A stretch of DNA of 64,000 nucleotides from Pontivivens nitratireducens. Its GTDB lineage: Bacteria > Pseudomonadota > Alphaproteobacteria > Rhodobacterales > Rhodobacteraceae. The stretch is from contig NZ_JACJUQ010000006.1 in assembly GCF_014235845.1 (NCBI RefSeq), forward strand, positions 124,001-188,000. The letters run 5' to 3'. The position numbers were made by a program, and so were the translations under genes. Shown here one piece after another: positions 16,646 to 26,900 of the stretch; positions within the stretch are counted from its first letter, which is position 1, and each line of letters starts with the position of its first letter. The notes under the pieces are model-generated. The model saw nothing but the letters and a program-made list of their open reading frames with translations, had not been told where the DNA came from and did not search any database.

Positions 16646-16991
16646 GGTGTGTAGCGTGTAAATTTACACGTTATGGCTCTTACATGCATATTGAAGGTAT
16701 AAAAAAACGTTAGCTGCGCGGTTCCGTAGCGTCACCGCGTGGCTTTCTTCTTGAAATGCGCACAGTATGAATATGTTAATGAATACATGCTAGTTCGGCT
16801 AGGTCGGGGGATCACGCCGTTCGGGTATCGATGGGGATTGCGCTTTGCTGCGATATAAGTATCAGCGGCGAACGCATTGGGGGACACAGTGAAGCCACTC
16901 GCCTTAAGGTTGATTTGCCAGTCATGGGCTGGCAATGATTATCGCACTCTAGGCAAGCGGGAAAACACATGTGTTGTGTGGGGGTTAGAGC
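16646..16991. other. AT-richer intergenic region upstream of the RTX gene
   Basis: No credible gene; the 67-codon minus-strand frame here lacks recognisable features. The region is clearly more AT-rich than its surroundings. It contains the 16-bp palindrome at 16655 and a hairpin TTGCCAG/CTGGCAA (16915-16921 and 16929-16935) about 55 bases before the RTX start, which could lie in the mRNA leader. Confidence 0.6.
16655..16670. promoter_or_regulatory. 16-bp perfect palindrome after the E1 gene
   Basis: CGTGTAAATTTACACG is a perfect dyad ten bases after the dehydrogenase stop. It has no loop and no T-run, so an operator is as likely as a terminator. Confidence 0.35.
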
Positions 16992-19328
16992 ATGGCCAGT
17001 AATTATCGTTACGGCGGCGCCTATATCCTGAATGTCAGCAACAATCAGATTCTAAATGTGGGCGTGACGGTGTCGATCACCGACAACGCGACAGACAACA
17101 CGTACACAGCTTACACCAACGATTCGACGCAGAGTTTTTCCCTGACCGGATCCTCCGTGGACGGCAACTATACGGCTGAGGAACAGGCCGGCACCGCCAC
17201 CTTCACCTCCGGCGGCACGACATTGACGGGAACGTTCGGGGTCTTCACTGACAATGGTACGACCTATGCTTTTTTCATACCGGAATCCGGCACGGGCACC
17301 TTCACTGCCGGTTCGACATGGTCCGCGAGCAATGTCACCTCGGACGGATTCGGATATTCCGACGTCACCGCACAGGGTAACGACACGGTAACACTGGACG
17401 ATGCGGGCCCGCGGATCGTTCAAGGCGGTGCCGGCAATGACAACATTACCGGATCGCAACAGGCCGATACGCTGTATGGTGGATCCGGGTCCGACACGAT
17501 TTCGGGTCGGGGTGGCAACGATGTCATCTATGGCGACTCGGACGCTGCTCCACGGCTTGCGTTCCAGTGGTCCGAACTGCCCGATTCATCGGGCGACGGC
17601 TCTACTGTCGATGATAACGAAGAGCTCGCCACAGTGGATGAGACCGGTTTCGCGACACAGAATGTCGGCGGTATCATCGTTTCGCTGGATTACGATGAGC
17701 AGGCGAACGGCCAGGACGTCACCTTCCAGGACCTTGCCCAATATACGACCGGTATCGACACCGGCGGTACGGGTGCGGTCGACGGCAACTCTTCGGCTCA
17801 GGTGCTGGGATCACGATCTGGCTCGGATCCGAACACGTCCGTAGTGACCGTCAATTTCTCATCTGACACATCCGAATATCAGGATACCGTTTCCAACGTT
17901 CAGTTTCGCATCAACGATATCGATCAGAATGGAACGAACGGTTTTCGTGACCGGGTCACTGTGCGCGCCTATGACGCAGATGGAAACCGCATTGCCGTCA
18001 CGCTGCAATCCGGCGGCGGGGGGACAGCTGGCCCTACGCTGAGCGACCGGGCGGGCGATGGCTATACTGGTGTGGACACCGCGCTGGGCAATGCAGGGAC
18101 CAACGCCAACGATGCCGGGGGGTCTATCAAGGTCACGGTCAACGGTCCCGTCGCCCGGATCGAGATCGACTATGAAAATGTCGGAACGTCGAATCAGGCG
18201 ATTTACATCACGGATATCTATTTCACTCCCATCGCGGCGCCGGGAACGGGCGCAGGCGACAGCATCGACGGCGGCGCCGGCAACGACACCATCTATGGAC
18301 TGGGCGGAAACGACACGATCAGAGGCGGTGACGGCACAGATTCCATCGAGGGTGGCGCGGGCAACGATACGCTGAGGGGCGATGCCGGCAACGACACCAT
18401 TCTGGGCGGCGCCGGAAACGATACGCTGGACGGTGGGGCAGGCACTGATACCCTGACCGGCGGGGACGGGTTCGATACATTCGTCGCGGATGGCACGGGC
18501 GATCTGATCTCGGATTTCAACACGGCTACGGGTCAGAATATCGACGATGGCAATCAGGCCAACAACGATTTCGTGGACCTGTCTGCCTATTATAATTCCG
18601 GCACGCTGGCAGCCTACAATTCCGCCAATGGCACCGACTTCACTCAGGCCATCATTGCGTTGCGAGACGATGCGGCGGACGGCGTACTCGATTCCGCGGG
18701 CGGATTGCGCCTGCCGGGTGTCTCACCCGATGATCTGACATTCGACAACACCAACGTCATCTGCTTCACGCCCGGCACGTCCATCGTCACGGCGACAGGC
18801 GGGCGTGCGGTCGAGACGCTGCAAATCGGCGATCTGGTGGCGACCCGGGATCATGGCCTGCGCCCCCTGGTCTGGGTCGGGCGGCGTGAACTGACGAAGG
18901 CGGAGGTCGAGCAGAAACCGCAACTGGCACCGGTTCTGATCCGGCGCGGTGCTCTGGGCCCCGACAGTCCGAACCGTGACATGATCGTTTCGCCCCAGCA
19001 CCGTATCCTGCTCAAGGGAATGAAACTGGCTCTCATGACAGGTGAGGCCGAGGCTCTGGCCCCCGCGATCGGGCTGGTGAACAGCGATACGATCGTCAGC
19101 TGTGCGCCGCAGGCTGTCACCTATCTGCACCTGATGTGCAGCAATCACGAGGTGATCCGCGCCGACGGGGTCTGGACCGAAACATTGTTCCCCGGCGATC
19201 AGGCCCTGTCCGGACTGACGGCGGAGGCGCGCGCAGAGGTATGCGAACTGTTCCCCGATCTGACAGGATTCGTGCCTGCCCGAACCTTGATGGCGAGCAG
19301 GGAGACCCGCTGGTTGCGCGCAGTCTGA
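16992..19328 (+). CDS. Secreted RTX calcium-binding protein with C-terminal Hint domain
   Basis: A 778-residue acidic protein without a Sec signal, as expected for type I secretion. Two blocks of nine-residue RTX repeats (GGAGNDTLx type) lie at about residues 138-178 and 425-500. They flank a 230-residue insert rich in Asp, Gly and Thr that looks beta-structured ([20 protein letters not shown]). From C591 ([18 protein letters not shown]) a Hint_2 domain follows, with [10 protein letters not shown] and [16 protein letters not shown]. In this family Hint modules sit at the C-terminus of surface or secreted RTX proteins; whether they self-process is not established. No type I transporter gene is adjacent. 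The function of the insert is unknown. Confidence 0.85.
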   Translation: MASNYRYGGAYILNVSNNQILNVGVTVSITDNATDNTYTAYTNDSTQSFSLTGSSVDGNYTAEEQAGTATFTSGGTTLTGTFGVFTDNGTTYAFFIPESGTGTFTAGSTWSASNVTSDGFGYSDVTAQGNDTVTLDDAGPRIVQGGAGNDNITGSQQADTLYGGSGSDTISGRGGNDVIYGDSDAAPRLAFQWSELPDSSGDGSTVDDNEELATVDETGFATQNVGGIIVSLDYDEQANGQDVTFQDLAQYTTGIDTGGTGAVDGNSSAQVLGSRSGSDPNTSVVTVNFSSDTSEYQDTVSNVQFRINDIDQNGTNGFRDRVTVRAYDADGNRIAVTLQSGGGGTAGPTLSDRAGDGYTGVDTALGNAGTNANDAGGSIKVTVNGPVARIEIDYENVGTSNQAIYITDIYFTPIAAPGTGAGDSIDGGAGNDTIYGLGGNDTIRGGDGTDSIEGGAGNDTLRGDAGNDTILGGAGNDTLDGGAGTDTLTGGDGFDTFVADGTGDLISDFNTATGQNIDDGNQANNDFVDLSAYYNSGTLAAYNSANGTDFTQAIIALRDDAADGVLDSAGGLRLPGVSPDDLTFDNTNVICFTPGTSIVTATGGRAVETLQIGDLVATRDHGLRPLVWVGRRELTKAEVEQKPQLAPVLIRRGALGPDSPNRDMIVSPQHRILLKGMKLALMTGEAEALAPAIGLVNSDTIVSCAPQAVTYLHLMCSNHEVIRADGVWTETLFPGDQALSGLTAEARAEVCELFPDLTGFVPARTLMASRETRWLRAV

Positions 19329-19445
19329 CCTCTATCCTGTGTGGGGCGTATGCTGCGAGCATCTGGTGCGAACTGCGACGCGCTTCTGTCTTGGTGAAAG
19401 CTGTTCGGGCTGGACGTCATCGTCGCGCTGACGCAAAGTCGCGCA

Positions 19446-20816
19446 ATGTTTCAAACCGTCGAAATTCCAATCTGGCTTGTGTTTCTCGGCGGTTTGACAC
19501 TGACCATCGCGGTATTGAACCGCGTGCTGGTCCCGTCGGTCCGCTGGTTTTTCCGGGCGCGCATCAACCGGGCGCTGCGCCGTGTCAACGAGCGGTTGCA
19601 GCTTTCGATCAAGCCTTTCAGCCTGACCAAACGGCAGGTTCTGGTGGACAGGCTGACCTACGACCCCGTTGTGATGTCTGCGGTCGAGGCGGAGGCACGC
19701 CATCGTGGCATCCCCAACGAGGTCGCAGCCGAGGAAGCCGCCAGATATGCGCGCGAAATCGTGCCGAGTTTCTCCGCCGCGACCTATTTCCTGTTCGGCG
19801 TGAAGTTGAGCCGCTGGATCGCGCAGAAACTGTACCGGGTGCGGCTGGGCACGAATGAGAGCGCCTCGCTGGAGGGGATCCACGCCGACGCAACGGTGAT
19901 TTTCGTCATGAACCACCGATCCAATTTTGATTACCTGTTGGTGACCTATCTGGCGAGCGAGCGCACATCGCTGAGCTATGCCGCCGGGGAGTGGGCGCAA
20001 ATCTGGCCCCTGGAACAGCTGGCCAAGGCGATGGGCGCGTTCTTCATCCGGCGCAGGTCGGAAAATCCGCTCTATCGCAAGGTCCTGTCGCGATACGTCC
20101 AGATGGCGACGGAGGCAGGTGTGACACAGGCCGTCTTCCCCGAGGGCGGCTTGAGCCGCGACGGGAAGCTGCGCCCGGCAAAACTGGGCTTGCTAAGCTA
20201 TATCCTGCAAGGGTTCGATCCCGCGGGCACGCGCGATGTGGTCTTCATTCCCGTCGGGCTGAACTACGACCGGGTGTTGGAGGATCGGATCCTGGTCGGT
20301 TCGGAACTGGATGAAAAGGGCCGCCCCCGCTTTCGTGCGAAGGTCTCCACTGCATTGTGGTTTTTCCTGCGGCATCTGTGGATGCGCATGATCGGCAAGT
20401 GGAACCGCTTCGGCTATGCCAGCGTCAGTTTCGGGGCACCGATCACGCTGCGCTCCCTGTCATCCGATGGCCGTATCGGCGCGGAGGCATTGGGCCATAA
20501 GCTGATCGACGCGGTGGGAAAGGTCGTGCCCGTTCTGCCCGTACCGCTGGTTGCGCAGGTTCTGCTGGACAGTGGCACGCCGCTGCGCCGGGCGCAGATC
20601 GTGGATCGCGCGATGGTGCTGAAGGATCGCCTGGTGGATCACGGCGCGCATTTCCACCTGCCGCGCGGCGATTTCGATTATGCTGTCGATGTGGGTCTGC
20701 GCGCGCTCGTACGACGCAAGGTTCTGCGTGAAACTGATGAGGGCTACCGGCTGAACCCCGCTCAGGAACCCTTGCTGGCCTATTATGCAAACTCGATCGC
20801 GCATTTGCCGCGCTGA
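19446..20816 (+). CDS. Glycerol-3-phosphate O-acyltransferase-like protein (PlsB type)
   Basis: A 456-residue membrane-associated acyltransferase. A hydrophobic N-terminal segment (IWLVFLGGLTLTIAVL) precedes the acyltransferase blocks NHRSNFDYLLV (HX4D box), GAFFIRRRSENPLYRKVL and FPEGGLSRDGKLRPAK, which match the PlsB/GPAT set. It would acylate glycerol-3-phosphate in phospholipid synthesis. It is shorter than enterobacterial PlsB (about 800 residues) and resembles the compact proteobacterial form. It is a single gene, convergent with the sensor kinase gene. Confidence 0.82.
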   Translation: MFQTVEIPIWLVFLGGLTLTIAVLNRVLVPSVRWFFRARINRALRRVNERLQLSIKPFSLTKRQVLVDRLTYDPVVMSAVEAEARHRGIPNEVAAEEAARYAREIVPSFSAATYFLFGVKLSRWIAQKLYRVRLGTNESASLEGIHADATVIFVMNHRSNFDYLLVTYLASERTSLSYAAGEWAQIWPLEQLAKAMGAFFIRRRSENPLYRKVLSRYVQMATEAGVTQAVFPEGGLSRDGKLRPAKLGLLSYILQGFDPAGTRDVVFIPVGLNYDRVLEDRILVGSELDEKGRPRFRAKVSTALWFFLRHLWMRMIGKWNRFGYASVSFGAPITLRSLSSDGRIGAEALGHKLIDAVGKVVPVLPVPLVAQVLLDSGTPLRRAQIVDRAMVLKDRLVDHGAHFHLPRGDFDYAVDVGLRALVRRKVLRETDEGYRLNPAQEPLLAYYANSIAHLPR

Positions 20817-20837
20817 TTCCGGGTCCATCTCGCCCGA

Positions 20838-23045
20838 TCAGATGCTCTGCCCTTGCAGCGCGTTGGTAAAGAATTCCAGCAGTTTTTCCTTGTCTATGGG
20901 TTTTGAGAGGAGTTGCAGCCTGTTCGTGTGACAGGCTCTGTGCAGCTCCTCGCTGCGGTCGGCTGAAATCATCGCGGTCGGGATCCTGCCATAGGTGTCG
21001 ATCAGATCGCGGTAGAGCTGAATTCCCGAGGCGTCGGACCCCAGTTGATAATCCAGCAACATGAAATCGGGCACCAGCTGGATCTCGGCCAGCAGGTTTT
21101 TGGCCTCTGTCGCGTTATGCGCCAGCAGAACCTCTGCGCCATGAGTCTCGATCATCAGGGAAATTGCGTTGGCGAGCCTGAGGTCGTTTTCCACGAGCAG
21201 CACCACCATGCCCTCGATGGCGTTGCCCCATTTGGCGCTGGATTTCGGCAGGCCCAGGCGATTGCCGTGCGAGCCGGTGGCGATCTTGACGGTCAGGCCG
21301 AAACAACTGCCCTTTCCGACTTCGGATTGCAGCGTCAAGTCATGGCCCAGACCCTTCGCGGCACGCTCCACGATAGCCAGCCCCAGGCCCAGGCCGTCAC
21401 TGCTGTTCGATTGGTCGAGGCGGGCGAATTCCTGAAAGATCGTTTCGCGGTGTTCCATGGCAATGCCGGGGCCGGTGTCCCAAACCTCAATCCGCGCGGT
21501 GCTGCCCGTGCGGCGCACACCCACAACGATACGTCCGGTTTGCGTATATTTGATGGCGTTGGTGATGAGGTTTTGCAGGATCCGCCGCAAATATCCCACA
21601 TCGCTCAGAATGCTCAGACCGCTGTCGATAATGGTAAGGTGCAGGCCTTTGTCCTGCGCCATCGGGGTCAGCTCATCGCGCAGCAGCGCCAGGATCGGGG
21701 ACAGCGACACGGCGCTTTTGTCGAAGGCCGCCTCTCCTGCGTCAAGCTTCGAGATGTCGAGCAGCGCGCCGATGATGTTCTCCATCCCCAAAAGGGCGTT
21801 TTCCGCCTTGCTCAACACCAGCCGGGCATCGGGTTCGTCCAGTCGATCGGACAGCGATGACATGAACAGCTTCGCTGCGGACAGGGGCTGCAACAGGTCG
21901 TGACTGGCCGCGGCGACGAAGCGGGATTTGGACGCGTTCGCGCGCACCGCGTCGGCCAGCGCCTCGCCCAACTCCTCGGTCCGCGCGATCACGCCCTGTT
22001 CCAGTGTTTCGTTGATTTGGGAAAGGGCACGCGTCGCGTTTCGTTCGGCAGACACGTCCGTAATGCTGATGACGAACCCGCGATCGGGCATTTCTTGGGC
22101 AAAGATGCTGAGCGTCCGCGTCGCGCCGCGCGTTACCTCGAACGCGATGGGGCGACGGTGGGCACGTCGTTGGGTCCACCTGAGCAGCTTCTCCGCACTG
22201 AACCCGCCATGAAAGACCGTCTCTTTCTCAAGCGTCAGCAGCAGGGTCGAAAAGGGCAGGCCCAGCACGCCGCGCTCCGGCGGCAGCGCCAGCATACGGT
22301 TCATGATCTTGTTCCAGCCGACCAGTTGCCCCTGGTTGTTGAAGATGCAGACCCCCTGGTTGAGATGGTCAAGCGTGGCTTGCAGAATCTCCGACTGGTG
22401 GCCCAGCATCTTGTCACGCTCTTCGCGCTCGGACAGCATCATGTCGGTGACGTCGGTCTGCAGGATCACGGTGCCGCCATGTGCGGTGCGGTGCTCACTG
22501 ATCTGAAGCCAGCGGTTCCAGACCAGACTGACATTGAACACGACGTGATCCTGGCTGTGATGCGACAGGCGCATTCTGGCCCAATCCTCGGGTGTTTGCC
22601 CCGCCGGGACGGCCAGGAAACGGCTGTGGGAGATCATCGTGACGTAATCCGAAAACAGCAGCCCCTCCTTCAACTGGTCCGCCACGTCACCGATATCGCT
22701 GCAGAACCGGCTGTTGAAATGCACCAACCGCTCGTTCGGATCGAACAGAGCGAAACCCTCGTCGATGGTTTCGATAGCCTCCGCAATGTTGGATCGGGTC
22801 TGCTCCGTCTCGACATTGGCCTGTTCCAACTGAGCATTTGTCTCTCGCAGCAGGTCGAGGGTCTTTTCCAGTTCCCGCGTGCGCTGGCGGACCTGCGTTT
22901 CCAGCAGGGCAGCCCGTTCGAATTGCTGATAGGCCAGCCCGGATTGATCGTTTTTCTGTTCGACCCGGCGCATCAGGGACTGAGCGATCTGCAACAGCTT
23001 TTCGTTCTGCCGCTCGATCGAGTCGTTGGGGTTGATCAAGGACAT
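20838..23045 (-). CDS. Hybrid sensor histidine kinase with PAS domains and receiver
   Basis: A 735-residue soluble kinase with no membrane segment. In order: an N-terminal coiled coil (about 10-90), PAS_7-type segments (about 90-330), HisKA with phospho-accepting H382 in SHDLLQPLSAAK, an ATPase domain (NLITNAIKYT, DTGPGIAM, GLGLGLAIV), and a C-terminal receiver with D665 in FMLLDYQLG. The start at 23045 overlaps the FIST gene by 10 bases. With the adjacent FIST protein and LuxR regulator it forms a sensory operon facing the PQQ alcohol dehydrogenase. Related kinases regulate ethanol oxidation in pseudomonads. The signal is unknown. Confidence 0.88.
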   Translation of the reverse strand: MSLINPNDSIERQNEKLLQIAQSLMRRVEQKNDQSGLAYQQFERAALLETQVRQRTRELEKTLDLLRETNAQLEQANVETEQTRSNIAEAIETIDEGFALFDPNERLVHFNSRFCSDIGDVADQLKEGLLFSDYVTMISHSRFLAVPAGQTPEDWARMRLSHHSQDHVVFNVSLVWNRWLQISEHRTAHGGTVILQTDVTDMMLSEREERDKMLGHQSEILQATLDHLNQGVCIFNNQGQLVGWNKIMNRMLALPPERGVLGLPFSTLLLTLEKETVFHGGFSAEKLLRWTQRRAHRRPIAFEVTRGATRTLSIFAQEMPDRGFVISITDVSAERNATRALSQINETLEQGVIARTEELGEALADAVRANASKSRFVAAASHDLLQPLSAAKLFMSSLSDRLDEPDARLVLSKAENALLGMENIIGALLDISKLDAGEAAFDKSAVSLSPILALLRDELTPMAQDKGLHLTIIDSGLSILSDVGYLRRILQNLITNAIKYTQTGRIVVGVRRTGSTARIEVWDTGPGIAMEHRETIFQEFARLDQSNSSDGLGLGLAIVERAAKGLGHDLTLQSEVGKGSCFGLTVKIATGSHGNRLGLPKSSAKWGNAIEGMVVLLVENDLRLANAISLMIETHGAEVLLAHNATEAKNLLAEIQLVPDFMLLDYQLGSDASGIQLYRDLIDTYGRIPTAMISADRSEELHRACHTNRLQLLSKPIDKEKLLEFFTNALQGQSI

Positions 23046-24199
23046 GTGGGCCCCGTATTCTTGCGATAGATCGCGACGCCGGTCATCGTCTGGTTCACAT
23101 GCAACGGTCCGATCTGTTCGCCATAGGTCGAGAAGCCGGTGACGTTGAACTGTGACAGCACGTCGGAGACTTCGCGGGAGACCTGGCTCTGCTCCGCCTC
23201 GATCCGGCGCAGGATGCAGTCGCATCCCAGAATATCGGTAAAGGCCGCCCCGGCGGTCAGGGCGCCGAATTTCTGGCGCAGATGCTCGGCCATGTTTTGC
23301 GGCTCGGCCACGGTCAGCACCATCCCCTCATCTATGGCGGAAAAGAACACCAGCTCACCGGCCTCGTTCACCTGATGGATGGCGCGGACATGGTGGTCGC
23401 CGCCGATCCGCACGACGACCGGGTGCGACGCGAATGTGAAGGGGTCCATCTGGTCGGGGTCCTTGCCGATGATCCGGGCATATTCGCGGCCTGCGGGTTC
23501 GGCATTTATGGACTTCACGATCCGGCGTTCGGGATCGGCATCCGTCACGACCATCCGGGTTTCGGTGGGCAGAAAGTGATCCAGGCTGAAGACCTTGGTT
23601 TCATGCACGCTCTGCACGAGGTTGAGCACCGCACCCTTGAGCAGGATCTTGCCGTTGATCGCCACGAAGGTGGCCTGAAAATCCGCGCCGTCACCTGCGG
23701 ACGCGCCAAAGAGCGGCATGTTGCGCAGCGCGGGTGAGATCAGGGCCGTCAGCATGTCCTCCTGCAGGGACAATCCATCGATGATCAGGAACACGAAACC
23801 GCTTTTCATGTCGGGGTTGGCCCTTTCCAGCGCCACTCGCTCACGCGCGATGCGATAGATTTCGGGCTTGGCGTGGAACCGGTCCAGATCGTTGATTGGC
23901 AGGGACCTGGTCGCGAAATCCGATTTGGGAAAGCCCACGGCGATGATCAGACCTTCCTCGTAACCTGCCATGCCGATTTCACCCGCGGTCGTGCATGCGA
24001 CCGTATCTGTATCGGGATACAGCCGCTCCGCTTCCTGCACCACGGTGTGAAAGTCGGTCTGGGGTGTGACGAACAGGATCAGCAGGCTGAGGGGGGTGTC
24101 TCCGAGTTGCGCTTTCAGTTCCGCGACCGGCGCGGTCGTGCTTGCGCGGACCTGGGCCTTGTGCAGCAATCCTGTTTGGGACGGGCCATGCGTGGTCAT
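23036..24199 (-). CDS. FIST-domain sensory protein (NosP-like)
   Basis: A 387-residue protein with an N-terminal FIST domain (VACTTAGEIGMAGYEEG, FVFLIIDGLSLQEDML, LFGASAGDGADF) and a FIST_C domain (about residues 225-370; GCDCILRRIEAEQ). FIST proteins are cytosolic signal-input partners of kinases, and NosP from Pseudomonas is a haem nitric-oxide sensor of this class. It overlaps the hybrid kinase gene and lies 28 bases after the LuxR gene, so it very probably modulates that kinase. Haem binding here is inference. A GGGGAGGAAG ribosome site supports the ATG at 24199. Confidence 0.85.
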   Translation of the reverse strand: MTTHGPSQTGLLHKAQVRASTTAPVAELKAQLGDTPLSLLILFVTPQTDFHTVVQEAERLYPDTDTVACTTAGEIGMAGYEEGLIIAVGFPKSDFATRSLPINDLDRFHAKPEIYRIARERVALERANPDMKSGFVFLIIDGLSLQEDMLTALISPALRNMPLFGASAGDGADFQATFVAINGKILLKGAVLNLVQSVHETKVFSLDHFLPTETRMVVTDADPERRIVKSINAEPAGREYARIIGKDPDQMDPFTFASHPVVVRIGGDHHVRAIHQVNEAGELVFFSAIDEGMVLTVAEPQNMAEHLRQKFGALTAGAAFTDILGCDCILRRIEAEQSQVSREVSDVLSQFNVTGFSTYGEQIGPLHVNQTMTGVAIYRKNTGPTCP

Positions 24200-24227
24200 T
24201 CAGGTCTTCCTCCCCGTGTTGCGAACG

Positions 24228-24938
24228 TCAGGGTGCCTGCTCCGCATTTGGCAGGGCCTCGAAATACCGTGCCTCCTGCACCACGAGGACGGCCTGCGTG
24301 CGGCGCTGAACGCCGAGCTTGCGCATGATTGCGGTGACATGCGCCTTGACGGTCCCCTCCGCTATGGTCAGATCGAAGGCGATCTGCTTGTTCAGCTTGC
24401 CTTCGCAGATCAATTCCAGGATGCGGCTTTGCTGATTGGTCAGTGAGGACAGCCGTTCGATGATCTGGGTCTGGCGTTCCGAGCTTTCGGATTCGACGAA
24501 GCCTGCGGGTTTGTAGACGCGGTCGTTGGTAATCTCGTCCAGCGCCTGCTTGAAGATTGCGCGACCGGAATGTTTTGGCACGAACCCCGATGCACCGGCG
24601 GCAATCGCCCCGGTGATGACGTTGTTTTCGGTCATCGAGGATACGACGAGCACGGGCGAGCGGTCCGACTGACGCTTGATACGCACCAGGCCCTCGAACC
24701 CCTTCACATCGGGCAGATTCAGGTCCAGCAGGATCAGCGCGGGCGGCGGGGCACGGTCGAGAACGCGCAGGCCGGCCTCGATATTGGTTGCGGTTCGAAC
24801 GTCGGTAAATTCCCCTGTCGCGCGCAGCGTCAGCTCCAGCGCGTCGCAGAACAACGGATGATCGTCGATGATCAGCGCCCACCGGTGGTGGGGATCCGGG
24901 GCGTCGTGATCTGACGAAATCTGCGCGTTTGCTGCCAT
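24228..24938 (-). CDS. LuxR-type response regulator (ErbR/AgmR/ExaE-like)
   Basis: A 236-residue response regulator. The receiver carries acidic pocket ALIIDDHPLF and phospho-acceptor D72 in LLDLNLPDVKG. The C-terminal LuxR helix-turn-helix reads LTNQQSRILELICEGKLNKQ with IAFDLTIAEGTVKAHVTAIM following. It is the first gene of the regulator-FIST-kinase operon and sits next to the PQQ alcohol dehydrogenase. In pseudomonads, regulators of this type activate exaA/ped genes, so it is the best candidate activator of the promoters in this island. Confidence 0.88.
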   Translation of the reverse strand: MAANAQISSDHDAPDPHHRWALIIDDHPLFCDALELTLRATGEFTDVRTATNIEAGLRVLDRAPPPALILLDLNLPDVKGFEGLVRIKRQSDRSPVLVVSSMTENNVITGAIAAGASGFVPKHSGRAIFKQALDEITNDRVYKPAGFVESESSERQTQIIERLSSLTNQQSRILELICEGKLNKQIAFDLTIAEGTVKAHVTAIMRKLGVQRRTQAVLVVQEARYFEALPNAEQAP

Positions 24939-24996
24939 GCGTCAACTCTAGCGACATGGCGGGATCGCTGCCAATCCGCCAAAGGTCATAATCACG

Positions 24997-25028
24997 AAAA
25001 AAGACGCGCCCCCGATCAGGGAGCGCGC
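24997..25028 (-). terminator. Intrinsic terminator of the PQQ alcohol dehydrogenase gene
   Basis: On the minus strand GCGCGCTCCC and GGGGGCGCGT (25028-25019 and 25013-25004) form a 10-bp stem with two wobble pairs and a 5-base loop. A run of six T begins one base later. It is 27 bases beyond the stop codon and is a textbook intrinsic terminator. Confidence 0.85.
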
Positions 25029-25054
25029 CAGAAAAGCCAGTTGATCCAGGGAGA

Positions 25055-26818
25055 TCAGTTACCGGCGAGTTGCTCGGGCAGGCGGAACGTCCACAACAGG
25101 CCGCCCTGGTTGAGGTAGTTCACGGTCTGCGCGACCTCACCACCCCACAGAGGAACCGCGCCGCCCCAGCCGGAGATGACGGAGACATATTGCTCACCAT
25201 CCTGTTCCCAGGTGATCGGCTGGCCGACGATGCCGGAGCCGGTCTGGAAGGACCACAGGACCTCACCGGTTTGATCGTCGAAGGCGATGAACTCACCCTC
25301 GGGCGTTCCGGTAAAGACCAGACCGCCGCCCGTGGTCATGACGCCACCCCATAGCGGAGCGGGGTTCTGGAATTCCCAGACGATTTCGCCGGTATCCGGG
25401 TCGATCGCCTTCAGGCTGCCGATATGGTCCTCGTAGTTCGGCTTGATCGTGAAGCCGGAGCCAAGATAGGCCGCGCCCTGACGGTAGGTGATCGGTTCGT
25501 TCCAGATATCCATGCCCCATTCGTTGGATGGAACGTAGAACAGTCCGGTGGACGGGGAATGCGCCATCGGCATCCAGTTCTTGCCGCCCAGGAAGGACGG
25601 GGAGGCGAAGACGACCTCGCCCCGTGCGCCGTCTGCGGTCTCGCTCGGATCGCCGGGGCGGGCATCCTCGTTGAAGATCGGACGACCGGTTTCGTCGATA
25701 CCTTCGGCCCAGGTGATGTCCTTGACGAACGGTGTGGCGGATACGAAGGCCCCGTCCTCACGGTTCAGAACGTAGAAAAAGCCGTTCCGGTCCGCCGTGG
25801 CGAAGCGGTCGTTGCCCTCACGGTCGGTATAGGCGACGACTTCGTTCACGCCGTCATAGTCCCACCCCTCACGCGGGGTGGTCTGGTAATGCCACTTGAT
25901 CTCACCGGTTGCCGGATCAATGCCGAGGCGGGAGGCCGCGTACAGGTTGTCGCCCGCATTGCCCTCGACCGGGGTTCCCGCGTTGCGCAGATGGCTGTTC
26001 CAGGGGGCCGGGTTGCCCGTGCCGAAGACCAGCGTGTCCGTGCTCGCATCGTAGGAGCCGCCCAGCCAGGTTGCACCGCCACCTGTCTGCCACATGTCAC
26101 CGGGCCAGGTCGCGTTCAGCTCACCAGTCATGGTGCTTTCTTCGCCGTTCAGCGTGCCCATGTGACCCTCGATCACCGGGCGGGTCCAGACCAGATCGCC
26201 GGTCTCCGCGTCGCGGGCCTGCACCTCTCCGACGATGCCGAACTCACCGCCGGAATTTCCGGTGATGATCAGGCCGTCCACGATCAGCGGGGCGGCGGTA
26301 TAGCTGTAGCCCGCGCGGTAATCCGCGATCTTCTTGTTCCACACCACGTCGCCGGTCATGCGATTCAACGCCACGATGCGCGCGTCCAGCGTGCCGAAAT
26401 AGACGTTGTCGCCATAAATCGCGGCGCCCCGGTTCACCACGTCGCAGCAAGGCAGGATGCCCTCGGGCAGGCGGGCGTCGTACTGCCACAGTTCCTGACC
26501 GGTCTTTACGTCGATGGCGTAAAGGCGGCTGTACGATCCGGTGATATACATGATGCCGTCATAGATGATCGGCTGGGTTTCCTGGCCGCGCTGCTTCTCA
26601 CCCCCGAGCGAGAACGCCCAGGCCGGAACCAGGTTATCCACGTTGTCGCGGTTGAGAATGTCCAGCGGTGAGTGGCGCTGCAAATCGCGGCCCATGCCAT
26701 TGGTCAGCACATCCGCGGTGGATGTCGCATCGTTGAGCAGCATCTCCTCCGTCACTTGCGCGTGCGCCATTCCGGTCGTGGCGAGCGTGGCTGCCAGAGT
26801 AAAAGCAAACCGTTTCAT
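25055..26818 (-). CDS. PQQ-dependent alcohol dehydrogenase, lanthanide-type active site
   Basis: A 587-residue periplasmic quinoprotein with signal peptide (to about A20) and eight-bladed propeller repeats. It would oxidize primary alcohols to aldehydes and pass electrons to a cytochrome c. The adjacent-cysteine disulfide is C124-C125 (LPCCDVV). Metal and catalytic residues appear in GGEFG (E192), GNPAPWN (N269) and GWDYDGVNE (D320, D322). The extra aspartate two residues after the catalytic one is the hallmark of lanthanide-dependent XoxF/PedH enzymes, while calcium enzymes carry Ala, Ser or Thr there. Propeller and binding-protein neighbours point to the ExaA/PedH branch. The ATG at 26818 is preferred over 26833 for its GGAGG spacing. 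Confidence 0.9.
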   Translation of the reverse strand: MKRFAFTLAATLATTGMAHAQVTEEMLLNDATSTADVLTNGMGRDLQRHSPLDILNRDNVDNLVPAWAFSLGGEKQRGQETQPIIYDGIMYITGSYSRLYAIDVKTGQELWQYDARLPEGILPCCDVVNRGAAIYGDNVYFGTLDARIVALNRMTGDVVWNKKIADYRAGYSYTAAPLIVDGLIITGNSGGEFGIVGEVQARDAETGDLVWTRPVIEGHMGTLNGEESTMTGELNATWPGDMWQTGGGATWLGGSYDASTDTLVFGTGNPAPWNSHLRNAGTPVEGNAGDNLYAASRLGIDPATGEIKWHYQTTPREGWDYDGVNEVVAYTDREGNDRFATADRNGFFYVLNREDGAFVSATPFVKDITWAEGIDETGRPIFNEDARPGDPSETADGARGEVVFASPSFLGGKNWMPMAHSPSTGLFYVPSNEWGMDIWNEPITYRQGAAYLGSGFTIKPNYEDHIGSLKAIDPDTGEIVWEFQNPAPLWGGVMTTGGGLVFTGTPEGEFIAFDDQTGEVLWSFQTGSGIVGQPITWEQDGEQYVSVISGWGGAVPLWGGEVAQTVNYLNQGGLLWTFRLPEQLAGN

Positions 26819-26900
26819 TTTGACTCCTCCCATGTTTGTTCGAGATCATCCACGTCGCCCATTTCCTGACCGTAAGCGTCTGCGTGCGCCTATCGTGAAG

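Noticed and set aside
16732-16935. 67-codon minus-strand frame before the RTX gene
   Set aside because: No ribosome site or recognisable domain; it lies in the AT-rich leader region.
24196-24957. 253-codon frame overlapping the LuxR regulator
   Set aside because: Out-of-frame shadow of the response regulator; no helix-turn-helix or receiver motif in this frame.
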